Below are positions 35,766-44,340 of a stretch of 64,000 nucleotides of DNA, in pieces. This DNA comes from Pontibacter vulgaris. Lineage in GTDB: Bacteria > Bacteroidota > Bacteroidia > Cytophagales > Hymenobacteraceae. Positions within the stretch are counted from its first letter, which is position 1; every line of letters starts with the position of its first letter. The stretch is from positions 186,001-250,000 of the forward strand of contig NZ_JAJVDH010000004.1 of NCBI RefSeq assembly GCF_022758145.1, written 5' to 3'. Under the pieces are notes generated by a model. That model was not told where the DNA came from and ran no database searches. It worked only from the letters and a program-made list of their open reading frames with translations. The position numbers and the translations under genes were made by a program.

Positions 35766-37910
35766 CTATTGGTTTGGCTGCGTAGCTTCCGGTTTTGGAA
35801 GTATAGCCTTACGAGACAGTTTGAATTTACCTGTCTTTTTATCTACATCGATTAGCTTCACTTTCACTTCTTCGCCAATCTCAAGTACACCGTCCATCGT
35901 TTCCAGGCGCTCGTGCTTAATTTCGGAGATGTGCAGTAAACCATCTTTACCAGGCATGAACTCAACAAAAGCACCGTAAGGCTGAATTGACTTCACTTTA
36001 CCTACGTATACTTCGCCGATTTCAGGCTGAGCCACGATGTTTCTGATCTTTCTAACAGCCTCGTTCATAGAATCCTGGTTGCTCGCAAAGATATTTACAT
36101 GGCCTTTTTCGTTCTTCTCTTCGATGATGATCGTAGCGCCAGTATCTTTCTGGATCTGCTGAATTACTTTACCACCTGGTCCGATAACCGCACCAATAAA
36201 TTCTTTATCGATCACGATGTTGAATGAACGCGGAGTATGCGGCTTGTAATCAGGGTTTGGAGCAGAGATAGTTTTCGCCATCTCATTCAGGATATGCAGA
36301 CGACCATTTTTAGCCTGTCCTAATGCCTGGCTAAGAACTTCATGCGATAAACCTTGTACTTTAATATCCATCTGGCAAGCTGTGATACCTTTTTTAGTAC
36401 CGGCAACTTTAAAGTCCATATCACCTAAGTGGTCTTCATCGCCCAGGATGTCAGAAAGTACGGCAAATTTACCAGTAGCTACATCCGTGATAAGACCCAT
36501 AGCGATACCAGAAACGGCATCTTTTACAGGCACACCGGCATCCATCAGCGCTAAGCTACCGGCACAAACCGTAGCCATAGAAGATGAACCGTTAGATTCC
36601 AGGATATCTGAAACGATACGGATAGTATATGGATTCTCTGCATCAGGTGGAAGCACCTTCTTTAGTGCACGAAGCGCCAGGTTACCATGACCGATCTCGC
36701 GACGGCCCGGGCCTCTGTTTGGCTTCACTTCACCAGTTGAGAATGCAGGGAAATTATAGTGCAACAGGAATTTGCTTGTACCTGAAACCATAGCACTGTC
36801 AATCATCTGCTCATCCAGCTTTGTACCCAGCGTTACAGTAGTCAAAGACTGCGTTTCGCCACGGGTAAACACAGCAGAACCATGTGTAGCAGGCAGGTAA
36901 TTTACTTCAGACCAGATCGGGCGGATCTGATCAAGCTGGCGGCCATCCAGGCGAACACGATCATTCAGGATCATGTTACGAACAGCTTCCTTCTCCACAT
37001 CGTGGAAGTATGTTTTGATCATGCCCAGGTCATATCCATGCTCCTCGCCCAAAGATGCGATAAACTCGTTAGCCACAGCACTGAATCCTTCTTTGCGGTC
37101 AGATTTTGAAGCGCTGCCTCTCTTAGCTACCTCGTATGCTTTCTGGTAAGTGGCATCGTATACTTTCTGGCGAAGTTCATCGTCATGTGTTTCGTGCGAG
37201 TACTCACGTTTTTGCAGTTTGCCAACCATTTCAGCAAGCTCAAGCTGCGCCTGGCACTGCACTTTAATGGCCTCGTGTGCAAAAGCAATTGCTTCCAGCA
37301 TTTCCTCTTCCGAAACTTCGTTCATTTCGCCTTCTACCATGGCAACACTGTCGATAGAAGCACCCACGATCATATCGATATCTGCACGCTGCAGATCAGA
37401 TACGCTTGGATTGATCACCAACTGGCCATCGATACGGGCAACACGAACCTCAGAAATAGGGCCGTTAAAAGGAATATCAGAAACTGCCAGCGCAGCAGAA
37501 GCAGCAAGTGCTGCCAGTGCATCTGGCATGATCTCCGTATCAGCAGAGATCAGATGTATAGTCATTTGTGTTTCTGCATGGTAATCATCCGGGAACATAG
37601 GTCGCAGGATGCGGTCTACCAGGCGAGACACAAGAATTTCGTAATCAGAAAGGCGGGCTTCTCTTCTCAGGAAACCACCAGGGATTTTACCAGACGAAGC
37701 GAACTTCTCCTGATAGTCTACAGAAAGCGGAAGGAAATCAACTCCCTCACGTGCTTCTTTGTTTGAAACAACGGCAGCAAGCAACATGGTGTTACCCATT
37801 TTAACTACTACCGAACCGTCAGCCTGCTTGGCTAGTTTACCAGTTTCGATTGTGATCTCCCGGCCATCCGGAAGAAGGATTGTTTTGTTTATCGCGGTAT
37901 AAGACATCAT
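35766..37910 (-). CDS. pnp: Polyribonucleotide nucleotidyltransferase (PNPase)
   Basis: About 714 residues from the ATG at 37910 (a second ATG follows at 37907; the codon before is TTG). Phosphorolytic 3'-5' exoribonuclease of mRNA decay. Two RNase PH domains ([32 protein letters not shown] and, in the second, [15 protein letters not shown] and [14 protein letters not shown]) flank a helical linker. A KH domain follows ([21 protein letters not shown]) and an S1 domain ([32 protein letters not shown]). Preceded by rpsO, as in E. coli, with a hairpin between them. Confidence 0.97.
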   Translation of the reverse strand: MMSYTAINKTILLPDGREITIETGKLAKQADGSVVVKMGNTMLLAAVVSNKEAREGVDFLPLSVDYQEKFASSGKIPGGFLRREARLSDYEILVSRLVDRILRPMFPDDYHAETQMTIHLISADTEIMPDALAALAASAALAVSDIPFNGPISEVRVARIDGQLVINPSVSDLQRADIDMIVGASIDSVAMVEGEMNEVSEEEMLEAIAFAHEAIKVQCQAQLELAEMVGKLQKREYSHETHDDELRQKVYDATYQKAYEVAKRGSASKSDRKEGFSAVANEFIASLGEEHGYDLGMIKTYFHDVEKEAVRNMILNDRVRLDGRQLDQIRPIWSEVNYLPATHGSAVFTRGETQSLTTVTLGTKLDEQMIDSAMVSGTSKFLLHYNFPAFSTGEVKPNRGPGRREIGHGNLALRALKKVLPPDAENPYTIRIVSDILESNGSSSMATVCAGSLALMDAGVPVKDAVSGIAMGLITDVATGKFAVLSDILGDEDHLGDMDFKVAGTKKGITACQMDIKVQGLSHEVLSQALGQAKNGRLHILNEMAKTISAPNPDYKPHTPRSFNIVIDKEFIGAVIGPGGKVIQQIQKDTGATIIIEEKNEKGHVNIFASNQDSMNEAVRKIRNIVAQPEIGEVYVGKVKSIQPYGAFVEFMPGKDGLLHISEIKHERLETMDGVLEIGEEVKVKLIDVDKKTGKFKLSRKAILPKPEATQPNQ

Positions 37911-38005
37911 CAATTATTTTTAGCATCAATAAAACAGCGCCACCCATTGCGGCAACTGTCGGGTACTGGCAAAAGAGGAAAGAAAGGAGGGTACTTAGAA
38001 AAAGA

Positions 38006-38033
38006 TTAGGGAATCCCAGTAAGAATTCCCTAA
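38006..38033 (-). terminator. Hairpin between rpsO and pnp
   Basis: TTAGGGAAT (38006-38014) pairs with ATTCCCTAA (38025-38033). On the minus strand it is followed by TCTTTTTC, so it can act as a partial terminator or an RNA-processing site between rpsO and pnp, a junction that is regulated in other bacteria. Confidence 0.7.
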
Positions 38034-38044
38034 CACTAATAAAC

Positions 38045-38320
38045 TTATTTTCTGATACCTAGCTCAGCTATGATAGCTCTGTATCGCTCTATATCATTTT
38101 TTGTAAGGTAGTTAAGCAATCTTCTTCTTTTACCTACCAGCTTAAGAAGACCAAGGCGAGTGCCATAATCCTTCTTGTGAATTTTAAGGTGCTCTGTAAG
38201 ATCAGAGATGCGAGTTGTGAAAAGTGCGATCTGAGCTTCAGCAGAACCAGTATCGGTTTTAGACTTGCTTACGCTGTACTTTTCAAAAATTTCTTGTTTC
38301 GCTTCAGTAGTTAATTTCAT
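38045..38320 (-). CDS. rpsO: 30S ribosomal protein S15
   Basis: 91 residues, normal length. Binds 16S rRNA early in assembly of the platform. Family features: [63 protein letters not shown] with the conserved His/Asp and the basic rRNA-binding helices. A TAACTTTG promoter box lies 55 bases upstream. Followed by pnp after a hairpin, the classic rpsO-pnp order. Confidence 0.98.
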   Translation of the reverse strand: MKLTTEAKQEIFEKYSVSKSKTDTGSAEAQIALFTTRISDLTEHLKIHKKDYGTRLGLLKLVGKRRRLLNYLTKNDIERYRAIIAELGIRK

Positions 38321-38374
38321 TGCGTATAAAAAATATCAAACTGTTTTTCTTGGGCTGGATAGCTGTATAAGCCG

Positions 38375-38382
38375 CAAAGTTA
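38375..38382 (-). promoter_or_regulatory. Promoter -7 box for rpsO
   Basis: TAACTTTG on the minus strand matches TAnnTTTG and sits in an AT-rich gap upstream of rpsO. The expected start is near 38370. No clear -33 element. Confidence 0.5.
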
Positions 38383-38436
38383 TAAAAAATTATCTTTATT
38401 AAAAAATTATTTACTGTCTCTTATACAGTAAAAGCA

Positions 38437-39849
38437 CTATATTTTATTTCGTTTGAGGCGGGTCATCAGTTTTCGCCAGAAATCCACTTCCAGTAAGCTC
38501 GAATCGTTACGCGCCTGGTAAAGGAAAAACAAGCCTATTGGCAACAGGATCATGTTGGCTCCCCACATACCTGCTCCAACAGAAACCAGGCCTTCCCTCG
38601 CCCACTTCTCACCAAGTATGGCCATCACATACATGGTAATAAAGAAGATGATAGAGATAAGAACCGGCACCCCAAGTCCTCCTTTTTTAATGATTGCCCC
38701 CAGCGGTGCCCCGATCAGGAACATGATGAGTATAGCTGCAGACTGGGTATACTTGCGCCAGATCTCAATTTCATAGTTGTTTGCCTCGCGCACCGTATTG
38801 TTTACACGCTCCACATAACTTGATGTAAAGCTCTTTATGTTTCGGGCTTTATTGGTTGCCAGAGTCATAGCTTCAGAAGTTAAAGGCGGCAATTCGTTCT
38901 TAACTTCTTTCTTCACCAGCCGCATACCATTTTTTATATCGCCGGTGTCGGCTTTGAAATACATGTAAAACGGGTCAACGTTAGGAGCAAACAGTTTCCT
39001 TTCGCGCTCGCCATAGGTACGCAAAGAATCTGTTACCACATCCAACTGACTGATGTTTTTCATCATCTTGTTGTCTGAGAAAAGCTCTTCGCGCGTACGA
39101 TCGAGGTTAAAAGAAGCCAGACTGAACACAATTTTGCTTTCGTTAAACTTTTGCCTCACAAACTGCTCAGTCGAGTTTCGGATAGAGCCATCGTCCTGAT
39201 CTACATAAGTACTGCCGTCAAACAACTCCAATACCATGTAATTATCGTTGTTCTGCATATACATCTTACCAGAATCGGCAAGTATAACTGTTGTATTGGA
39301 ACCACCTTTCGAGTGGTCGTAGATCATGATGTTGCGTAGGGCTTCACCATCATTCAACTTCTCATTTATTTTAATGCTGTACCCCGGCAGGCCATTATAA
39401 AAAGCGCCTTCCTTAAAGTTCATGGTCGGCTTTTTCTGGCGGATATCCCATAGCAAACTATAAGCTTTGAGGTTTGCCTTTGGCACTATAATGTTATTAA
39501 AGAAAAATGCACCTACCGACAACCCCGCTACCAGGAAAAAGATAGGGCGAAGTATACGAGGCAATGCAATACCCGAAGTTTTAATGGCGGTGAGTTCGTG
39601 GTGCTCGCCTAGTGTACCAAAAGTCATTAAAGACGAAAGCAATACCGCCAGGGGCAACGCCACGGGCGCCATGTTCAGGCTGAAATAGAAAAGAAGTTCG
39701 CCGAAAACTTCAGCGCCAAGGTCTTTTCCTACCAGTTCATCCAGGTACTTGAGCATATATTGCGTTAGCAGTATAAACTCAACTACAGCAAACGTAAGTA
39801 TAAAGGGGCCGATAAACGACCTGAGTATAAGCTTATCTAATTTCTTCAT
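38437..39849 (-). CDS. LptF/LptG family permease (YjgP/YjgQ)
   Basis: 470 residues from the ATG at 39849 (MKKLDKLILRSFIGPF), where the membrane helix begins properly. Three N-terminal helices (FILTFAVVEFILLTQYML; MAPVALPLAVLLSSLMTFG; ILRPIFFLVAGLSVGAFFFN), a large periplasmic beta-jellyroll (~125-365), then three C-terminal helices (AAILIMFLIGAPLGAIIKKGGLGVPVLIS...). GEHHELTAIKTSGI is a family signature. LptF/G with the ATPase LptB extract lipopolysaccharide to the Lpt bridge. In Bacteroidota one such gene often fuses or splits differently; which of F or G this is cannot be told. Confidence 0.9.
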   Translation of the reverse strand: MKKLDKLILRSFIGPFILTFAVVEFILLTQYMLKYLDELVGKDLGAEVFGELLFYFSLNMAPVALPLAVLLSSLMTFGTLGEHHELTAIKTSGIALPRILRPIFFLVAGLSVGAFFFNNIIVPKANLKAYSLLWDIRQKKPTMNFKEGAFYNGLPGYSIKINEKLNDGEALRNIMIYDHSKGGSNTTVILADSGKMYMQNNDNYMVLELFDGSTYVDQDDGSIRNSTEQFVRQKFNESKIVFSLASFNLDRTREELFSDNKMMKNISQLDVVTDSLRTYGERERKLFAPNVDPFYMYFKADTGDIKNGMRLVKKEVKNELPPLTSEAMTLATNKARNIKSFTSSYVERVNNTVREANNYEIEIWRKYTQSAAILIMFLIGAPLGAIIKKGGLGVPVLISIIFFITMYVMAILGEKWAREGLVSVGAGMWGANMILLPIGLFFLYQARNDSSLLEVDFWRKLMTRLKRNKI

Positions 39850-39953
39850 GTGAGCCCTTAAGGCGGATAGCGTACTGGCCGCCACAATGCTTAATCAACA
39901 ACAACGGCTTGCCAAAAATCGTGCAAAGATAAGCAGTTGAAGCAGAAGACGTG

Positions 39954-40358
39954 CTACCCTCCTACTATTTCGCGCAAATTTTGCAGCAAATGCTCCCACA
40001 GCTCCGATAATTCCTCTACATCCTCTTCCTCGGTATAATCGGTTACTTTAAGGAACTGCTCCTGCGTGAGCTCGCTCGATTCGATAGAAAAATCTATATA
40101 AGACGGGTCTGAAACCGGCTGTTTTCTATCATCCAGGAAAAGAAAGCGGACAGAGCGGTTTGTGCGGTGGCCGGTCATCTCTGCAAAATGGCTGGTGCCA
40201 TCCCAAACAAAGTTGTATACTTTATCACCGTTTATAGTTACGTTATCACAAAACCACTGCGATAAGCCACTCGCTGTGCTCAGGTAAGGGTAAAGGAGTT
40301 TAGCCGAGGCATTGATAGGGTATTCACGAACAAATTTCGTCTTCGTAGCTCGCATCAT
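39954..40358 (-). CDS. START-like (SRPBCC) domain protein
   Basis: 134 residues. The pattern KFVREYPINASAKLLYPYLSTASGLSQWFCDNV is that of an AHSA1/START-like helix-grip fold, with a short acidic C-terminus (TEEEDVEELSELWEHLLQNL). Such domains bind hydrophobic ligands or partner proteins, but for this Bacteroidota-specific subgroup no function is known to me. The start is ATG at 40358 or 40355. Single gene between LptF/G and tRNA-Met, divergent from the tRNA. Confidence 0.8.
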   Translation of the reverse strand: MMRATKTKFVREYPINASAKLLYPYLSTASGLSQWFCDNVTINGDKVYNFVWDGTSHFAEMTGHRTNRSVRFLFLDDRKQPVSDPSYIDFSIESSELTQEQFLKVTDYTEEEDVEELSELWEHLLQNLREIVGG

Positions 40359-40450
40359 AATTGGTATTGTAAGTGTTTGAGTAAGTATAGCACTAATTTT
40401 TGATTTAGTATATATCTTAAAAATAAAATATTTTTTTTTGAGGCAAACTG

Positions 40451-40482
40451 TTGTGCGGAATAAAAACTTTTACATACTTTTG
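40451..40482 (+). promoter_or_regulatory. Promoter of tRNA-Met
   Basis: TTGTG at 40451-40455 (-33) and TACTTTTG at 40475-40482 (-7), spaced by exactly 19 bases. This is the best Bacteroidota-type promoter in the window. The start would be near 40487, seven bases before the mature tRNA. Confidence 0.75.
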
Positions 40483-40493
40483 CATCACAATTC

Positions 40494-40567
40494 GGCGGGG
40501 TAGCTCAGATGGTTAGAGCGCAGGATTCATAACCCTGAGGTCGGCAGTTCGATTCTGCTCCCCGCTA
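40494..40567 (+). tRNA. tRNA-Met (anticodon CAT)
   Basis: 74-base cloverleaf. The acceptor stem GGCGGGG (40494-40500) pairs with CCCCGCT (40560-40566; one G-U), then discriminator A. D-arm GCTC...GAGC; anticodon loop TTCATAA with CAT at 40528-40530; T-arm with GTTCGATTC. CCA is not encoded. With an elongator-like D-arm and a closed first pair it is more likely elongator than initiator. A CAT anticodon can also mark tRNA-Ile2 (lysidine), but the body fits Met better. Confidence 0.93.
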
Positions 40568-40576
40568 CGAAAGTCA

Positions 40577-40608
40577 AAAGGCTTGTTGGTTTATCCCGAC
40601 AAGCCTTT
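40577..40608 (+). terminator. Terminator of tRNA-Met
   Basis: AAAGGCTTGT (40577-40586) pairs with ACAAGCCTTT (40599-40608), followed by a T run (TTTTTTGTTTT). Confidence 0.92.
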
Positions 40609-41093
40609 TTTGTTTTCTGTCTGAATCAGAATTTATAGTTTCAGGATTACCGCGATCAGACAGTTTATACATTAGTATAGTATACTTTAAAGTATAAAGT
40701 TTTGTAACAGGAATTGATGGCATTAATCTTAAGCTGAAACCAATAAGTCAGCTCTATGCAACTCTATTTTAGCGCTTTACCTGAAGTAGACTTTGTACTT
40801 GCAAAACCACTCTTTCCGGATCTTCAGCCAGCAAAATAGCAGCACATTTCTCCCCGTAATATTATAAAAGTGTTAAAGCGGGAACGCCGGTGCCTGAACT
40901 CTCCTACCAAGAACTGGTTACAACGGATGTATAATTCTTCTTCCATAAAATTGATGCATTGAAATGGATAAAAAGATTAACTGACATTTTCATTATACTT
41001 TAATCAATTGTAATAACGAAGCATAACCAGGCTAAAGTGGATTGTATTAAAGCACTTCAGTCAATTTTAACTCCGGGTTTACCGAAAACAAAA
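40609..41093. other. Gene-free region between tRNA-Met and the porin gene
   Basis: 485 bases with no credible frame on either strand. It contains a 16-base perfect palindrome made of two motif copies, TATACTTTAAAGTATA (40681-40696), and another motif copy near 40994. No RNA gene was recognised. Confidence 0.5.
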
Positions 41094-41129
41094 AGAAGGC
41101 GCATATCATATATATTCCATGCGCCTTCT
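41094..41129 (-). terminator. Terminator of the alginate-export-type gene
   Basis: AGAAGGCGCAT (41094-41104) pairs with ATGCGCCTTCT (41119-41129), with A and T runs on both flanks. It lies 25 bases past the stop of the minus-strand gene. Confidence 0.9.
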
Positions 41130-41154
41130 TTTTTATACTTCAACAGGGAGTTTC

Positions 41155-42435
41155 TTACTGCTCCTTATCAAATGCTTTCAGTAAGATCTTCGGTTGTATG
41201 TTAACCATCAGCCATCCCCAATCGGTATGCTGCGAAGCATCGCCACCACGTAGCGCTTCCATAGAATCCGAAGCAAAAAGGGTACTATAACCTACCGAAA
41301 AGTTTATTCCTTCTGAGTATTTATAATTAAAAACCGCATCTAGCTCAGAGCCCAGGTATTTATTTTTAGTACCGCTTAAAGTTTCAGTAGCTGGCACATT
41401 AGCGGCTAAGGCAAAATAATGATAGTCTAAAGCTACATTATAATTTGGGTTGGTGCTGTAGTGAAGCTTAAAGTAATTATCGTGCAAGCCACCGTTGCGG
41501 GTATCCATAGGCAAATTGGTGAAATAATCCATGTAGCCATAGTATTTATGGTTGGTAGCGTACAGCGTGTTAAAAGTACGGGTCTTGCTTCTCTCTCCAC
41601 CTGATCCGGAAAGATGGTTGAAGCCGATAGTAGCTTTTAATGAGTTCAGAGTATAATGTGCCTCCGCCACTCCCATATATGCTCCAATTGCCTTATCACT
41701 TACACCGGTACCAGATTGATGGTAAAATGCTCCGTTTAGCTGCAGCTCACCCTTTTTATACATCAGGTCTGCGCCATAAGTATATCTGAACAGGATATCC
41801 TTATTGGTGCCTTTACCCTGAAACCCATCGCTCACAAAGAGGCCGGATAAAGTGAAATTTTCTTGCAGTACTTTTTTGCCCCACACAAAACCAAGCACTT
41901 TATAGTTGTTTAAAGTATAATCAGTCTGGCTTAGCTGTTCCTTTTCCTGGTTAAAGGCTCCCCCAGCATCAAGGCTCCAGTCGTTGTTAAACCGGGCTTT
42001 AAGCACTACAGCATCATGGCTACGCGCCTGCTGTGCCCAGTCTACGCTACCTAACAGCCGCTCGTCGTTATAAGCAAGCTCCTGTCGCCCCAGTCTCATC
42101 GAAAATACATCTGAGAACATGATTTCGCCCCAAGCCTCATGCACACTAACTGATGCTACATCTTTTGCCTGTTCTTCATCGCCCCAAACACGCACATCCT
42201 GAAAACTAAACCTGGAAGTTATCTTGTCCTGTTTATAATCCAGCGTTACGCGAGAGCGCTGCGAAACAAAAAAAGCAGCCTTTGCAGTGGCTGAAGGTAA
42301 ATTTTTATACCCATTCCGCCACTCGGCACGCGGCCTGATTTGAGGCGTTAGGGTTAGCTGCGCAAAGGCTGTACTTAGTGGCAATGCCAAAAGCGACCCG
42401 AGTGTAACTAATCGGCCAATAGCTTTAATTTTCAT
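41155..42435 (-). CDS. Alginate-export-family outer-membrane porin
   Basis: 426 residues from the ATG at 42435, which opens a clear signal peptide (MKIKAIGRLVTLGSLLALPLSTAFAQ). The front TPQIRPRAEWRNGYKN, SQRSRVTLDYKQDKI and FSMRLGRQELAYNDERLLGSVDWAQQARSHDAVVL match the AlgE-like alginate_exp barrel family. The rest is strand-rich barrel. In Bacteroidota such porins usually have no link to alginate and may pass small anions or sugars; the substrate is unknown. It stands alone with its own terminator. Confidence 0.82.
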   Translation of the reverse strand: MKIKAIGRLVTLGSLLALPLSTAFAQLTLTPQIRPRAEWRNGYKNLPSATAKAAFFVSQRSRVTLDYKQDKITSRFSFQDVRVWGDEEQAKDVASVSVHEAWGEIMFSDVFSMRLGRQELAYNDERLLGSVDWAQQARSHDAVVLKARFNNDWSLDAGGAFNQEKEQLSQTDYTLNNYKVLGFVWGKKVLQENFTLSGLFVSDGFQGKGTNKDILFRYTYGADLMYKKGELQLNGAFYHQSGTGVSDKAIGAYMGVAEAHYTLNSLKATIGFNHLSGSGGERSKTRTFNTLYATNHKYYGYMDYFTNLPMDTRNGGLHDNYFKLHYSTNPNYNVALDYHYFALAANVPATETLSGTKNKYLGSELDAVFNYKYSEGINFSVGYSTLFASDSMEALRGGDASQHTDWGWLMVNIQPKILLKAFDKEQ

Positions 42436-42998
42436 GATCCTGAACGTTAAAATTATTCCATATCCTTTTCTTTTCACAAACTATAGCCTGTAAACAAGAC
42501 ACAGTACAGTCCATTAGCTTTTTATCTGCAAATGCCGTTTTGAATGCCAATTCCAGTAATGTTTTAATAAACAAGTGCACTTAACAGGTTGCTAAGCTCC
42601 GAAAACGATCATGGTTGAAGTATGATGGGTGTCATGCAAGGGAATGACTTTCATTAGTAAAACTACTGCAAGAGTAATTCCTATCCAGAATAAGTATAGA
42701 AGAGAATTATTAGAAGGGAGCACAGCATTTATACTATGCTGCAGTATAACCGAAACTATATTAGACTTGCTGTTAATGCGGCAATTTACTTTTCCGGACA
42801 TCAGAGTCCAATACGAATGCTGCTGAAGAAATCTTTGTTAATGTTGAAGTAATAGGGATCAGGAACCCCCACAGAACATTAAGTTTAAACTTTGGAAAGT
42901 ATAAACTTAAGTATAAAACATGATCAATAAAGGGGCCTAGCCGATTAATGACTTTGACAACAAGCTACAATGAGCTGGGTAGGCTATATAAAAACAAA
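42436..42998. other. Gene-poor region upstream of the porin gene
   Basis: About 560 bases. The only noteworthy frame is a possible 69-residue membrane peptide at 42592-42801 (listed separately). Motif copies at 42692, 42897 and 42909 make it one of the denser intergenic places for AAGTATA. The rest shows nothing I recognise. Confidence 0.4.
42592..42801 (-). CDS. Possible small membrane protein (doubtful)
   Basis: 69 codons from ATG, with one good membrane helix (LLYLFWIGITLAVVLLM) followed by a His-rich tail (IPLHDTHHTSTMI). No ribosome-binding site or promoter is evident and I recognise no family. It could be a real small gene expressed ahead of the porin or a chance frame in an otherwise empty stretch. 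Confidence 0.25.
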   Translation of the reverse strand: MSGKVNCRINSKSNIVSVILQHSINAVLPSNNSLLYLFWIGITLAVVLLMKVIPLHDTHHTSTMIVFGA

Positions 42999-43024
42999 AA
43001 GGGCTTAGCATGTGCTAAGCCCTT
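42999..43024 (-). terminator. Terminator of the thrS-infC-rpmI-rplT operon
   Basis: AAGGGCTTAGCA (42999-43010) pairs with TGCTAAGCCCTT (43013-43024), a 12-bp perfect stem, followed on the minus strand by TTTTGTTTT. It lies 20 bases after the rplT stop. Confidence 0.95.
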
Positions 43025-43044
43025 CTCTTATGGTCAAAAGTAAA

Positions 43045-43389
43045 TTACTTTACTTTATCAACGATGCTTTTGAAAGCTTCCGGGTGGTTCATCGCCAGGT
43101 CAGCAAGTACTTTGCGGTTAAGGTCGATATTAGCCTTTTTAAGGGCACCCATTAACTGCGAGTAAGACATGCCATGCTCACGTGCACCTGCATTGATACG
43201 CTGAATCCACAACGCTCTGAAGTCTCTCTTTTTCGCTTTTCTGTCACGGTATGCATAAAGCAAACCTTTTTCAATTGCGTTTTTCGCAACTGTCCAGACA
43301 TTCTTGCGACGGCCAAAGTAACCTTTGGCCATTTTCATCATTTTTTTTCTTCTGTGTCGTGCTGCTACGACGTTTACCGATCTAGGCAT
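43045..43389 (-). CDS. rplT: 50S ribosomal protein L20
   Basis: 114 residues of normal length. The basic N-tail and helix [20 protein letters not shown], then [60 protein letters not shown] core are canonical. It binds 23S rRNA and is needed for early 50S assembly. In E. coli L20 also represses its own operon. Last gene of the thrS-infC-rpmI-rplT set, 91 bases after rpmI. Confidence 0.98.
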   Translation of the reverse strand: MPRSVNVVAARHRRKKMMKMAKGYFGRRKNVWTVAKNAIEKGLLYAYRDRKAKKRDFRALWIQRINAGAREHGMSYSQLMGALKKANIDLNRKVLADLAMNHPEAFKSIVDKVK

Positions 43390-43480
43390 TTCTTTAAAGT
43401 TTTGGCGGCTGGTGACATTTTCATGCTTAAAAAACCAGGCACCGGGTTCGTACTAAATTAACCTTACTAATTCCGAAGAA

Positions 43481-43675
43481 TTAGATTTGAAGCATAAGCT
43501 TCACTCTTACCGTGTCAGCTGTGCTAACAAGGCCTGCATGCGTTAAATTACGCTTCTGCTTAGTCGTCTTCTTGGTCAGGATGTGGCTTTTGTAAGCGTG
43601 CTTACGCTTAATTTTGCCAGTACCTGTCAAAGAAAAACGCTTCTTTGCACCAGATTTAGTTTTTACTTTTGGCAT
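43481..43675 (-). CDS. rpmI: 50S ribosomal protein L35
   Basis: 64 residues, very basic: [40 protein letters not shown] and [10 protein letters not shown] match L35 along the whole length. It lies 23 bases after infC and before rplT, the standard order. Confidence 0.98.
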   Translation of the reverse strand: MPKVKTKSGAKKRFSLTGTGKIKRKHAYKSHILTKKTTKQKRNLTHAGLVSTADTVRVKLMLQI

Positions 43676-43698
43676 GTGTATATAATTAATTAAACAAA

Positions 43699-44262
43699 TT
43701 ACTTTTTAACCGGAGCTGCAACTTTTGGCGCAAGAATCAGGAACATTCTCTTTCCTTCCAGCTTAGGCAGTTGTTCTACCTTCGCTACGTCTTCCAGTGC
43801 CTGAGCAAACTTAAGCAACAAAATCTCGCCTCTTTCTTTGAACACGATGGTTCTACCAACAAAGTGTACATAAGACTTGATCTTGAAACCACTTTCCAGG
43901 AAAGCTTTTGCATGCTTCATCTTGAATTCGAAGTCGTGATCATCCGTGTTCGGACCGAAACGAATTTCTTTGATTACCACTTTCTGCGCTTTCGCCTTCA
44001 TTTCGCGCGTTTTTTTCTTCTGCTCATACTTGAATTTTGAGTAGTCGATAATGCGGCAAACAGGCGGAACTGCAGTAGGCGAAATCTCAACCAGATCCAG
44101 GTTTTGTTCGTTGGCCATTTGTTGGGCCACGCGAACCGGATAGACACCTTGCTCTACATTGTCACCAACTAGCCTGACCTCTCTGGCAGTTATTTTATCA
44201 TTGACTTTGTACGGCTCTTCCACCTTTCCTCGTGGGATGTAGCGCTTATTTGGCGTAGCTAT
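43699..44262 (-). CDS. infC: Translation initiation factor IF-3, with probable AUA start codon
   Basis: 187 residues if read from ATA at 44260-44262 (then [11 protein letters not shown]). IF-3 keeps the 30S subunit free and rejects non-canonical starts. The N-domain is [22 protein letters not shown], the linker [36 protein letters not shown], and the C-domain ends [13 protein letters not shown]. The start was chosen because an AAGGAGG sequence lies 7 bases upstream, a stop (TAA) is in frame just beyond it, and no ATG, GTG or TTG occurs before the GTG at 44223, which would cut off the conserved N-tail and has no ribosome site. E. coli infC uses AUU for autoregulation. Confidence 0.93.
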   Translation of the reverse strand: MATPNKRYIPRGKVEEPYKVNDKITAREVRLVGDNVEQGVYPVRVAQQMANEQNLDLVEISPTAVPPVCRIIDYSKFKYEQKKKTREMKAKAQKVVIKEIRFGPNTDDHDFEFKMKHAKAFLESGFKIKSYVHFVGRTIVFKERGEILLLKFAQALEDVAKVEQLPKLEGKRMFLILAPKVAAPVKK

Positions 44263-44269
44263 AGTTTTA

Positions 44270-44276
44270 CCTCCTT
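44270..44276 (-). promoter_or_regulatory. Strong ribosome-binding site of infC
   Basis: AAGGAGG on the minus strand, 7 bases before the ATA codon. Strong Shine-Dalgarno sites are uncommon in Bacteroidota, so this perfect one stands out and decides the start of infC. Confidence 0.85.
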
Positions 44277-44340
44277 AATTAAATTTCACAATTAGGCTGC
44301 GAATATCGCAATTAATCTATCAAGAAAAAAATATCTTTCC

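Noticed and set aside
37185..37766. 193-codon plus-strand frame inside pnp
   Set aside because: Shadow of the strongly conserved pnp gene on the opposite strand; no recognisable protein features.
44221..44223. GTG at 44223 as start of infC
   Set aside because: No ribosome-binding site, and it drops the conserved N-terminal residues; the ATA with AAGGAGG upstream fits better.
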